This document shows positions 25,001 to 36,600 of a stretch of DNA of 64,000 nucleotides, piece after piece (positions within the stretch are counted from its first letter, which is position 1; every line of letters starts with the position of its first letter). Origin of the DNA: Capitella teleta. Taxonomy: Eukaryota > Annelida > Polychaeta > Capitellidae. The DNA is taken from the NCBI GenBank assembly GCA_000328365.1, contig KB307982.1, positions 92,038 to 156,037 of the forward strand. Direction: 5' to 3'. Position numbers and translations under genes: made by a program. The notes under the pieces are model-generated. The model searched no databases and was not told the origin of the DNA. It saw nothing but the letters and a program-made list of their open reading frames with translations.

Positions 25001-26286
25001 GGCGGTGCCTTGATGCGGAAACCAAACGAAGATGAGGACAAATGGAGAGTCATCATCCAACCATTTAGCTGGAGAGTGTGGTTGTGTATTTTAGCCAGTG
25101 TACCAATTGCTGGGATATCGGCTTGTGTCATCACCTCTCTTGCTTGGAAAGCGTCTTCACATCGAATTGATGACCAATTCCGCTTTGTGGGTATTTCTTT
25201 CTGGTACACTTTTGGTACGGTACTCACTCAAGGTATGGGATTTGTATGATTAAAATTGTTGCTCTAACGTTGCATTTTTGCGTGTAGGTGGAGTGCATCT
25301 ACCTAAATATGCATCCAGTCGGAACTTCATATGCAGTTGGTGGGCGTTTTCAATGGTGATCGTGGCCGCATATGGAGGCAGCTTGATAGCCTATCTAACT
25401 GTCACCCATGATCCTGTTCCCTTCAGAAATCTAGACGAGATGGTTCAGCAGAAGCGATACAAATGGGGAACAACCAACGGCTCAGTGTACGTCTCAGAAT
25501 TCGGGGTACGTGTATGCGATTGGGGTAGAGGGGTGGGTAACAATCAACATCAACGGAAGGAATAACCAGAATGACTATTAAATTTTTGCTTTCAGGCAGC
25601 CAAAGGGGGCGTCTACCGAGACGTCTTCCTTGGGATGCAGGAGTTTGTCAAGACTGATCCAACAATCCTCAGTACAGACAGAAACCTGCTCATCAACAAG
25701 GCAGAAGTGGAAGATTTCGCACTCATTTTGGATAGAACTGTCCTTTTAACCCAAGCCTTGTTAGACAAAAACTGCGAGATGGTTGTAATGCCAGAAGGTT
25801 TCTTACCCCTACCCTTTGGGATTGGCCTACAAGAGGGTTCGCCATACCAACAGCCATTCAAAGAAGCGTGAGTAAAAAAGCTTTCAATCATCAACAAATA
25901 ACTAAACATTTCGAATCAGGGTGATGAAATTGCGACAGACGGGATTGATTGAATACTGGCAGAGATTGTGGTATCCAAATTCTGAGTGCAGCGGTCTCCC
26001 AATGGTTCAATCTCATGCTATTACTCTAATGGACACACAGAGCGCTTTCTACTTGCTCATACTTGGTGTGATCGCGGCCTTCTTTATGCTTGTTGTTGAG
26101 TTTTGTTGGTTGAGGAAAAAGAGGAGGTTCAATAACCTGGCTGTTCCTTCCAATGGAGCCACCCTTCCCCATTCGAATGGCGCGATTAGTCTTGTCCATC
26201 TCAACGGTGCAACCTCTGGAGTTAATGATATCTATAATGGAAATATTCCACAATCTTTCACGTCACTGGATGCTTTGGTAAAGTGA
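19008..26286 (+). CDS. Ionotropic glutamate receptor
   Basis: This is a ligand-gated cation channel subunit of about 833 aa. Exons: 19008-19077, 19179-19196, 23100-23213, 23270-23518, 23644-23834, 23897-24091, 24156-24248, 24305-24505, 24609-24715, 24771-24861, 24917-25232, 25288-25505, 25596-25867 and 25920-26286; phases agree at every join. A signal peptide (MSDYSIFMWFTLCFVDGIRA) precedes an amino-terminal LIVBP-like domain. The ligand core starts at GRKLRVYTMV and SPPFVI. VTFERDTVMDF keeps the family's carboxylate-binding Arg (about residue 458). M1 is near 498-518 and the pore is FGTVLTQGG. M3 ends AAYGGSLIAYLTV in place of the usual SYTANLAAFLTV. S2 has MPEGF, and M4 is near 755-775. The first two exons lie 3.9 kb upstream and are the least certain. 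Two donors are weak (GTTCGG at 23214, GTTGTT at 24092). Confidence 0.88.
20730..20850 (+). repeat. GCCGCCGAT-rich short repeat
   Basis: AGCCGCCGCCGAT occurs three times within 60 bp, followed by further AGCCGAT units. The same AGCCGAT/AGCCGCCGATC unit ends the dispersed block at 1050-1180 and 22870-23000. A related GGCTGGCTG/CAGCCGAC cluster occurs at 46490-46610. It is inside receptor intron 2. Confidence 0.5.
21104..21218 (+). repeat. Dispersed repeat block, copy B, 5' part
   Basis: Counterpart of 5-118 (ACGTACTAGGGTTGATGTAA onward). It is inserted in glutamate receptor intron 2. Confidence 0.6.
22436..22998 (+). repeat. Dispersed repeat block, copy B, 3' part
   Basis: Counterpart of 617-1183, similar over the full length with small indels. 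The segment between the two shared parts (21219-22435) is not the same as in copy A. It is AT-rich, with long T and A runs at 22320-22410 and no readable RT. The block ends about 100 bp before receptor exon 3. Confidence 0.75.
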
Positions 26287-26377
26287 CACACGAAGAATTA
26301 AGTGTACACACTATAGCTTTGTACACTGCCTGCGTGTAAGTCAGCTTTACTTTCAAAATAATATATAATTATATATA

Positions 26378-26898
26378 CAGAGTGGGTCAAAAGTAGTCTA
26401 CCTACTCCTTGTTAAAGATCTCAATGCTTTTCAATGGCGCTACACATTTCTGAGAAAGTGTTACAAAACAGATCGCAGTGTAAAAATCACTCACAGATAA
26501 AAGAGATAAATACTTGGTATGGTTATAGTCTAACACCGCTCACGTACTATTGCTTTGTTTGAGAGTGCTATTGTTGTGACAGTAGCACTAATGTTTATTC
26601 CTTAAAATAAAAACAAAACACAGAGTTTGTTTTCAAGCGCAGTACAAGAAATGACATTCCTGAATGCTCATTCAGGGGCTCATTTGTTTTTGCTCTCTTA
26701 TCGATCATTCACAACTCACATTTAAATGTTTCTCCCTCATTCAAAATTGACATTTTACTTAATTTCTCTGCATAAATGGGCGCAGAATAACAGTCAATCC
26801 ATACCAGGTAGTTATTTCTGGAATAATTGATACATATTAGCAAATTTTAGAGTTTTGTTTTTAACGCAAAGTAAATAGACTACTTTTGGCCCACCCTG
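26378..26898. mobile_element. TA-flanked MITE (mariner-like ends), full copy
   Basis: A 521-bp element with terminal inverted repeats CAGAGTGGGTCAAAAGTAGT at the left and CTACTTTTGGCCCACCCTG at the right, flanked by TA on both sides. The TA target and these ends are typical of Tc1/mariner non-autonomous elements. There is no transposase. Two relatives lie in NEK9 introns (33285-33967 and 35905-36205). Confidence 0.85.
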
Positions 26899-28740
26899 TA
26901 TATACTGGTTTCTGTGGTTCTGTGTCGGTTGTCGCAATTATGAAATATTTATCACAAATCAAAATGATGAATTGCATAAAGAAGTATTTCATTTGGATAA
27001 AAGCAACGTGCGGAAAATCATAACACCAGGGGTTTTATTCAGAAAGTCATTATGGATTGTTCCTGATTGATAAATATGTGTGCATGCAAGAAATGTTAAT
27101 TTAACCATGTATATTACAAAGTATAGTCTGTGATTCGGCAAGTGTATACCATTAAAAAATATCTATCAAGTTTTCATTAGTTTTGGTTACTTTTATTGTG
27201 AAATTGACTTAATTATGGAGGTCAAAACATAATAATTTCATTCATTTAAACAAACAAACGTGCAATAATAATGTAGTGACTGAAGCGAAATCGCTTTTGT
27301 GCCACATCAAAAAAACAAAAAACAAAAACAAAAACAAAAACAAAAACAAAAACAAAAAACATACATGTAAAAGAAATGTGAAAATAAGAATATTGAGTCA
27401 AACACAAAAAAAGCTAAAGAAATATATACACATGGAAAAAAAATGTGTGAAATTGATGTATAAAACTCCTGTACATAATAGTAATTACACGTACCTCTGT
27501 TTGCCAAGAGAGTTTTATGCAAATTGATTTGAACAAGTCCTCGTTAGCATTTTGTAGCCCCACTACATTTGCCACTTTGTTCGCAGCTTAAGCTCATCCA
27601 CACCGTGCCAAAATATTAATTTATTTTACGATGTAATTTGTGAAATTTTAATTATACTGTTCGATTGCTGCAACAGCCATAAACCTTTCGGTATTGTCAG
27701 AAGATATCTATGATATTTACATGCACCACAGATAGATAAATATAATGTAGCTATAACAGGGCCTATACATGTCTGAGATGAATCAATACATCGTCCGTCA
27801 ACAGGAAGAATGATCAACATAGCTATGAAACTTGAGGCTGGTGCTCAGTCGAACAGGGTCAACCCGGCCTAGAAGGGCAAATACAAGAAGCAACAAAAAT
27901 GGAAACTCGGTTTGCGTGGACCGGTTGCTGAGACCTACCCCATCGAGATCACAAGAGGTACAAACACATCTTCTATAGTTCGAGCGGCGTATTTTGAAAG
28001 AAAAAAATCGATTCAGAAAATAACAGTATTTATCGTTTTGTGTTACATGGGAAATAGCGTTAGTTACATGGGAAATATAACAGAGTTAATTTGTCGGGAA
28101 GCTTACATTATGGTATTTAGGGAGTCCATGTAGTTTAAATGAATTCATCGATGATAAGATGCCTGAGATTAAGGTTTGGAGCGTTAGCATTTGTTACTAG
28201 CCATAAAGAGAACCAGTACAGGTTTCCCTTGACAACAAAGGTGTGTAAATCATAATAAATTATATAAATAATTCTGTGTATAAATATATATTAAAAATGA
28301 TAATACATGTAAAACAAACCGTTACTTTAGCTTGCCATTGCAACGGCTTTTATCATTCCTCATGCATACATGATGAGTGTTGTTGACTTTTGGAGACATT
28401 CCCGTATAGGTATTTGTGCATTTTTTGTGCTCCCTGTGTGTCAAGACAAGTTTTATCGGTAAATAAAAAGATAATTACATAACTACATGTTAATAATAAA
28501 ATACGATGTAGTGCATGAAAGGAAAGCAGCTCTGTGATAAACAAAGTGCACTAAGACTTAATTATTTTTCCTGGTTCTTATTGAAGTGACACATGCATCG
28601 ATCACATAGCAGCTTAGTTGCATTCCGGCTCAACGGGCAGAACGAATCGTGCAAATATGGACGAACTTTTGATAAAATACTATATGGACGAACTTATGAT
28701 AAAATACGATAAAATACGGATGACTCCCGTTTCTGCAATA
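26899..28740. other. Noncoding spacer with (AAAAAC)n microsatellite
   Basis: No coding pattern. An (AAAAAC)n tract lies at 27308-27359. A dispersed repeat, reverse oriented, lies at 28159-28246. A 25-bp unit (ATGGACGAACTTTTGATAAA and neighbours) is tandemly duplicated at 28657-28715. Confidence 0.5.
28159..28246 (-). repeat. Dispersed repeat, copy 1
   Basis: The reverse complement of this stretch matches 52241-52331 inside an AP5M1 intron. Shared landmarks are ACACCTTTG, GGGAAACC-TACTGGTTCTC and CAAACCTTAA-CTCAGGCATC. The family is unknown. Confidence 0.65.
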
Positions 28741-28742
28741 AG

Positions 28743-29640
28743 CTGTTTGAAAGCAAAGAATTGTCAAAACTCTACAAGGATTTCCGACCATGCAGTGTAT
28801 ACACAATCCGCTCATGTCGCCATTGTTGATTACTTGAAGAAACAGGTGAGATATTTACGAAAACCCGAATTAGATATAGGCCTATAATTATACTATAGTG
28901 TAATATTATTATGTCAGTATAAAAATTACGCATACTAATGTAACACATACTAGTGCACGCTTAGACATTACTTTCCTTTAATTGTAATACGCAGATATAC
29001 TTAATTGTTAACTTCGAACCCTTTTCCCCCTTAAGGGAACTTGTGTTTGTGCCTCGATACATTACTAGAAGCCATTACTAGAAGTATTTTGGTAGAGTTT
29101 CCAGTTATCGGTGTTTCCTCAAATAATTCCACATAATTTATTTTCTCACTTTTGTTTTGAGGTTATCATCGCCGTTTTCTTTGGCTGTCGACATCGGTTG
29201 TGGCTCAAGTCAGAGCACATTTCATCTGTCATCTTACTTCGACCGAGTTATCGGAATCGACATAAGTTCAGCGCAGATCCACGAGACACAAAACCATCTG
29301 GACAAACCCCTCAACGTTGAATTAAGGTGCCTTGCAGAGCTATATTCAGACAATTCACGAATCAGCTTTTGCGTTGGCGGAGTTAGTAGTGCATTCGCGA
29401 TTCCCTTGGCAGAGAGCAGCGTGACATTAGTATGTAGTGGAACTGCTGCCCATTGATTTGATCCAATCGATGATTTCTACCATGAAGCCAACCGAATCAT
29501 GCTCCCTGAGGGCTGCCTGGCAATTTTTTTTTTTTTTTTTTTTTTTTTTTAGCTTTCGGGATTCCGACAATCGAGTTCGGAGAGTACTTGAAGGAGATTA
29601 ACGATGCTCTTTCCGTGGTTAACCCGCAGCACTAATTTTA
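28743..29640 (+). pseudogene. Dead SAM-dependent methyltransferase (class I, Methyltransf_11 type)
   Basis: LFESKELSKLYKDFRP at 28743-28790, then in another frame HVAIVDYLKKQ ending at a GT donor (28845), resembles the N-terminal part of small cytosolic SAM methyltransferases. The next exon, about 29161-29450, carries the SAM-binding motif AVDIGCGSSQST, then FDRVIGIDISSAQI and a late block where the family has A-A-H-W-F-D. Here the Trp codon is TGA. A poly(T) run of about 26 bases interrupts the gene at 29525-29550. Further traces (FRDSDNRV) follow. The frame changes in exon 1, the phase mismatch at the exon join, the stop and the T run all indicate a host pseudogene, not a working gene. Confidence 0.7.
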
Positions 29641-30190
29641 TGCAAATCATGAAGTTATTATATCTCTTGCTTCAGTGCGCATTGCATGAAGGTGTCGCTG
29701 AGTACAAACCGTGATGCAGCACATTTATAACCATTATACAGATCTTAAACTTCCCTGCAGTGACTCCCTACGGAATGTAATCAGTCTATAACGTTACGCA
29801 GGTTGTTTGAATTGTATATTTTCTCAAGGAAATTCATTGAATTTCAACACGAATGGAATGTGCGTGAATTTATTAAGTATCTAGGTATGTGGTCGTATTA
29901 CTACCATTAAATGAAGGGCAGTCTTCAGAAATATGACCCCCCCCCCCCCGTGCTACCATTAAGAAAAGGTCAGTATGCAGTGTATGCAGATATTCACATT
30001 CAAATTTAGTCCTTATTTTAATTGCAAATGTATTTCCCCCGTCTCTCAGGATTTTAGGTATCGTAGGAGGAGACGAGGAAATGAAACTTCGGCTGATGTC
30101 TCCAATCTTCTTGATTATGGAGAGAAAACAGATAACATGAAACTCGTGTTTTTTAATTACATCGAAATCTCGATTGCAGCCACCGAGATA

Positions 30191-30286
30191 TATCTTGACC
30201 ACACCAAAGAAATCGGCGGCAGTGGACTGTGATGAGCTACATCGTCACAATCCACTGCCGCCGATCTCTTTGGTGTGGTCAAGATA
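30191..30286 (-). repeat. 42-bp inverted repeat (hairpin)
   Basis: The arms 30191-30232 and 30245-30286 are complementary at 40 of 42 positions around a 12-base spacer. On the plus strand the two odd pairs are C-A and A-C. On the minus strand both become G-U, so a minus-strand RNA would be fully paired over 42 bp. It lies 334 bp upstream of the NEK9 start codon. It may be a hairpin RNA precursor, a foldback element or an inverted duplication. Confidence 0.8.
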
Positions 30287-30619
30287 AATGTTTACATTTT
30301 ATAACGCAAAATAAAGATTTTATCATCAGTTTATTTGCTTTGCAGTGTGAGACTCATTGAATAGCTCAATAACATTTATTATGACGATGTACATATGCAC
30401 TAAATGTGGCCTTGAGGCTTATTATATCAAAACAACCTGCACCTGTGAATCCATAGCAAATCAAAGTTCCCTGGAATACATGTGAAATTCGACGCGAGAG
30501 CCGCTCGCAGCGCGAGTAGGCGTGCCCTGCAAGCGCTGCCCTCTAGCGAATGCAGAGCGAAGCGCAGACCACGTGCTTTTGTTGATGTTTGCGTTGACTT
30601 CGGCTGCTGTCAACGAAAA

Positions 30620-33600
30620 ATGGACATCGCTTCAGGAGGATGTCCGTCCTCCCCAGTGGGCAGCGGGCTTCCCTTGTCCGGCGAGCAGGGGACGCAGGAG
30701 ACGATGGCTTACATCCCCGTCCGAGTGCTTGGTCAAGGAGCTTTCGGTCGAGCTGTTCTTTATAGAAAAATGGAGGTGAGGGAGGTGTAACTTTATTCAA
30801 TCACTGCTTCACTGACTTCAGTCACACAGTGGAATTTGTGAGTGGGAGTTATTTAAGATGAACTATGAATCCTTGTTCTGTGACTCAGTGATGGTGTGGT
30901 GTCCAGTGTTGAACCTGTATTCATGTCAATATCGGTTACTAATGTGCGCCTGGGGTATATGAATTCAATTTAATTGAATTAATTGCCAATTAAAAATTAA
31001 TTAGTATTTATAGGTTCAATGTTTGAATGTATAATTGTATGCATCGGTGGTTGTTGTACGAATGTACGTAGCTGTTGCAGCTTAATTAATAATTACCCAA
31101 ATAATATTCCTTTTGAAAACTCTTTTGCAAGCACAATTGAGTAAAATACATAAATCCTAATGAAGCTATAGGTCATGCACTATATAATCACAAATTTTCG
31201 GTCTAATCCATTTCCAGAAAAGCTGCATATTAATTTCATTATTAATTATTTAATGCTAATTATGCCTATTGTGCATATCATCTGTATACCTGTATGAGGC
31301 ACACTGCACAGTGTTGATAAATTATATCATAATAATAATTTGTATTTTCTCGTTTTGGAGTCAATAAACTTCTTTGAATTGAATTGCTATATATGGATGC
31401 AGTATGATTATGTCTTAATTATAGGTACCGTCTTTAATTGAATACCTAAAATTTAGCTATTGAAAAAAACACTATTGCATAAAGTTAACTTAATTACTCT
31501 TTTAGCAATAATGTTTGACATTATTTAATTTATTATTGATGCAATAATAATTATTAAAAAATATATAGTACATGATTGTAATCAAATATTATAATGTACT
31601 TAATTGATTGATGATACGATGAACAAAATATGAAAGTGTTACTTTTATTTTTAGTTTGTTGTTTTGTGCATCAGAATGACCAAAAACTGAACATTGATGG
31701 ATATCCACTTTGCTTTTATTTTAATACTTCAATAGTTAACCAACGTTAAGTTCAAAAACATCAATTTTCCCCTTGCGGATTAACACTGCCTTATGACACC
31801 TTATTCAAGCAATTCATATTTCTCTTTTCTGTATTTTCAGGATAATTCATTAGTCGTTTGGAAGGAAGTTGAACTGACAAAATTATCAGAAAAGGAAAGA
31901 AGAGACGCCCAGAATGAGATTGACATTTTGTCAATTTTGAACCATGCAAATATCACGTCATATTACAACCATTTCTTGGATGGAGAGATGCTGCTCATTG
32001 AGATGGAATATGCCAATGGTGAGAGCCACAGCATTTTATGTCTCGTTCACACACTTGAGTTGGTGTGTAAATGCAAATATTGTTGTCTGGACCTATATAG
32101 TACCTGGATGTGTTTACATTGAGCAGTAACTTACTTATTATGATTAAGATGCACCCTTCATTTGAGGACCTACTTAAAGTTCTGGTACGGCGTGTTGGTA
32201 TCTAGGAAAATGTGAAGAAGAAAAATGAATGAGAGATCGAGTGAGTGAGGCATTATTATTTATGTCAGTATCCAAAGTTATTGCAGTGAATTTATGGTAA
32301 TATCATTTCATACGAGGTTGGAGACATTAACTTGAGATACGACACCTCGAGCTGCGTTTTATTATCTCGACCTTGAAAAAAGGTTGGTTACTAGTCTTAC
32401 AGAGACAGAACAAAATAACTAACCATCTATCAAAGAGTCTCTAATTGCTGTTATGCCTCATTGCTGCAGTGAATAATTTAACATCTTTAATGTGAATCTG
32501 CATGTTTTATTCAAGTGCATTTGATGCTGGAATTACATTTACCGAGCAGGTTGTGCGGTTAATTCATGGTTTTATGCTTAAAGCAGCTGTTTTGAAACAT
32601 ATATTTATGAATAATAATATAATATATGCAATTCAAAATTTCCATAATATTTTTGCTGCTCCTCTTTAATATAATTAAGATTACACTCGCATGTTCGACA
32701 AATTCCATATTTGTTTAATGCCCATTGATCTCGAGTACCCTCAGTGTTCATTTGATCTCAGAGATCCCAGTAATGACGATTGATTTCTTGCCCTGGAGAA
32801 TCGTGCACCGGGCAACTGGAGCTCATTTAGTATTCATTACACGCGCCATTCACTCCTCGTCTACAGAGACCGCCTTTCTGCTCAATACGCGGCTTCTGTA
32901 TACGCATGTTTTTCCCTTATTCTTGATTAGAGTGCTTTGTTGCGGGCGGAGCAGGAATTTGTTATCCGTAATTACTCTCATTGTGTTGCACACATGACGC
33001 AGTCTTGCTGCCGATGCAATGGTTTTTGAAAAGATCAGCATGCATATAGATCCTACAGCGTAATATAGTCTGGTGCCAACCAATTGAAGTTGAATTGATG
33101 TATCTTATTGCTTATCTAGGTTTCACTTATCTCAATGTTGTGATATGCTGTTACATCTGGGATCTTTATCCATGAATGCCTGTTGCCTAATTGTAACACT
33201 TATACCGACCTAAGTTTCTTTGAGTCATGTTTGTAAGGGAAACCAGTTGGATGAGTACAAACAAAACATGTAATCTGCATTATACAGAGTGGGCCAAAAG
33301 TAGTCTATCTACTCCATGTTAAAGATCACAATATGCTTTTCAATGGTGCTACGCATTTCAAAGAAAGTGTTACAAAACAGATCACAGTGTACTAAAAACC
33401 ACACAAAGATAAGAGAATTAAATACTTGGTATGGTTAGTCTAACATGCCATGCTGCTATTCCTATCATTTCTATTCCAATTTTATCAACATTTATGCCGA
33501 TTTATCTCAATTAATAGAGTGCACTCATCATTCCGTGATATTTCTACTTTTGGCGGCAAATAGGACCCCGGACCATGGATAAGCTTCATTAAACTCCTAA

Positions 33601-36600
33601 TTAAGGCAACACTCTCGTACTATTATTTTATTTGAGAGTGCTATTGACAGTAGCACTAATGTTTATCCCCTAAAAAAAACCAAGCAGAGAGTTTGTATTG
33701 AAGCGCCATCCAGGAGATAACATTCCTTAATGCTTTTTCAGGGGCTCATCTAATTATGCTCTCTTCGCGATCACTCACCAATCACATTTAAATTTTCTCC
33801 CTCATTCAAAATATACCTTTTAATTGATATATTTGCATAAAATGGGCACATAATAACATAGTCAATCCATACCAGGTAGTTATTTTTTGGAGTAATTGAT
33901 ACATATTAGCAAGTTTTAGAGTTTTGTTTTTAACATGGAATAGATAGACTACTTTTGGCCCACCCTGTATTTCATGAATGCTTATTTTCAACTACTTGTA
34001 AACAAGTTATTCTTATTGTGTCATCAAAGAAGCGAATAAGAGTATATAACACAATTACTTTAAGTAGTGTATAGAGCTCCAGGCTCCGTCTAGCTACAGT
34101 ATAAAAACTGAGCTTTGTTGTGTCTTATACCTCTGAAAAGGAAATTGCAAATAAGAAATACAAGTCTTTAAAAAAATATAAAAAAGTCTTATTTTAACAA
34201 CACCCATTCGCAATCTTTTATTCCACATCTTCTTCAGGGGGCACTTTGCATGATAAAATCATGGAGGAGAGACATTTGCTCCCGGAAGAGGTAAGAGCCA
34301 TCCTCATTAGTCTTTCCATTTTACAAAGTAATCCCCAGGATGTACTATGGTACCTCTACCAAGTCATCTCAGCCGTTGCTCATATCCACGAATATGGAAT
34401 TCTGCATAGGTTGGTATTCAAATAAATGGCTCAGCCTCTAGAAATTATTCTTTCGTTAAATCACAGGGACATCAAAACCTTGAATATTTTTCTAACCAAA
34501 ACCGGTTTAGTAAAGCTCGGAGATTTCGGAATTTCCAAAGTTTTAGATACACGCTCCCAAATGGTGGACTCGGTGAGTTCCTTGGTTATCTGCTTAATGT
34601 TTATATTTTTCTGTTATTGTATTTCTTTTTAGTACGTTGGAACCCCATACTATATGTCTCCGGAACTGATAAAGGGCAACCAGTGAGTTATGTTTTTGAA
34701 ATTTTCAAAGTTAGAGTTGGTTATAATGCGGCCTCATGCAATTATTCCTATTCAGTCCTCCTGAGTAATTAACACACTTGTCTCGTCACAGATACAATCA
34801 CAAAAGCGACATGTGGGCCGTTGGATGTGTACTCTATGAACTCCTCACTCGATGCAAAGTCTTCGATGCGACTGTGAGAATTTTTTGCTACTGAAAAATA
34901 TCCTCACTCAAAATTATTATTTGCAGAATCCTTTGAAGTTGGCTTCGGATATCGTTCAAGGAGACTATGAAGAAGTTAGCGCTGATTACTCGGAAGGGAT
35001 ACGAACCCTCGTTAGTGATATGCTCAGCAAGGTGAGTTAATTCTTAACCATTCTCCAAATTGATTAACTTTTCTTTCCTGTGTTATTTTTATCGCAATGC
35101 CCCTTTTAATTGTATTGGGAGGAGGCGCCATAATTTGATTCACTCCCCAAAACTGGCTCTGAAGTGTTATCCCTTAATTTTATTTACAAATTCCAATGTT
35201 ATGAGCCTAGTACGTGTAGGAACTACGCATTGCTTTGCACATTTTCGATTATGTCATAAAGTAACTATAAAAGCAATGATGTAATGGCAGACTCTTGTAG
35301 CTCTCTTTATAAAAAAAAAAACACATACCAGATTCATTGCATATAAGAATCCTATCAATGGCATCAGCAGTGATTTATGACCTCATTTCGCCAAGAGAAA
35401 ATTGCAATTTCTAGGAATCATAACAAACCCTCTGTTCACTTCCCACTCAGCTGCCTGACTGTAAATTACTCAGGCTGCCAATCAACCCATCACTGCAATC
35501 ACCCAATCCTCCAGATCACTTCTCTCCTCTTCCCATCTCGAGAGTGTTAACCCCCCCCCCCCACCCACCCGCCTTTTCTCTTTCCCTGCTGTTATCTCTC
35601 ACCGTGGAGTGTTTCATTCAACATTCTCTTCATTCATCCATCCATCACATATTTACAATACAAAAGAATCCTAGCTGCTGGCTGCTGTATCTGTATTGCA
35701 ACTGACTGAGTCATCATTATCAGTGACTCATTATGACTCAATATTTCCCCAGAGATAAAATAATAAAAATATACATTTTATGTAAAATAACATAAAGTTG
35801 TACTTGTCAAAAACTATAATTAATATATGCTGTGTATACCTAATTAATTTATTTCCATTCATCTTGGGATTAGTGTTTGATACTCTTTATATTTTTATGA
35901 TAAACAGAGCGCATGGGCCAAAAGTACTCCATGTTTAAAAAACAAAATTCTAAAATTTGCCAAAATGTATCAATTATTCCGAAAAACATTTACCTGGTAT
36001 GGATTGACTGTTATATTCTGCGCCCATTTATGCAAAGATATCAAATAAAAATTTTATTTTGAATGAGAGAGGAACATTTAAATGTGAGTAGTGCAGAGCA
36101 AAATCAGATGAGCCCATGAAAGAGCATTAAGGAATGTCATCTCTTATATGACGCTTCAATACAAACTCTCTGCTTTGTTTTGAATTTAGGAGATAAACAT
36201 TAGTGCTAATCGCTACACAGATTAACGGGATCCTACTGTAATGGCATTTCATTTGCAAAATCACTTCTGATCGAGGTATGATCGGAGGTTGATCCATTTG
36301 GCAATGCTGGCTTCAATTCGGGTGGTGACTCATTTGGCAAAACTTCTTCCTATTTCAATCCATAACAGAACCCTTTTCACCTCACCACATAGCACCTTGA
36401 ATCTTAAACCTTCTTTATTTCATGAAAATTCTCTTTTATATCAAAGGCGAGCGAGAAGAGACCGACTGCGGAGGAAGCTTTATTGACACCGGTTATTGCT
36501 GCAAAGGCAAAGTAAGTCCTACTCATGATTGCGTATTCCTTCAATTGAATTCTTCCTCCAGGGATTTTGAGAGTAAAGTGTACCGATTGAACTCTCCCAC

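Noticed and set aside
27308-27359. Regular repeat that might suggest a CRISPR-like array
   Set aside because: It is a simple (AAAAAC)n microsatellite without spacers, in an animal genome.
28618-28887. 89-aa ORF as a separate gene
   Set aside because: It overlaps the first exon of the methyltransferase relic in mixed frames and contains a local tandem duplication; no family match.
29975-30232. 85-aa ORF ending in the hairpin
   Set aside because: No family match, and its C terminus is just the left arm of the inverted repeat.
30482-30619. Upstream in-frame ATG for NEK9
   Set aside because: Kept only as an alternative: the added Arg-rich 46 residues have no resemblance to NEK9 N termini, while MDIASGG leads directly into the kinase.
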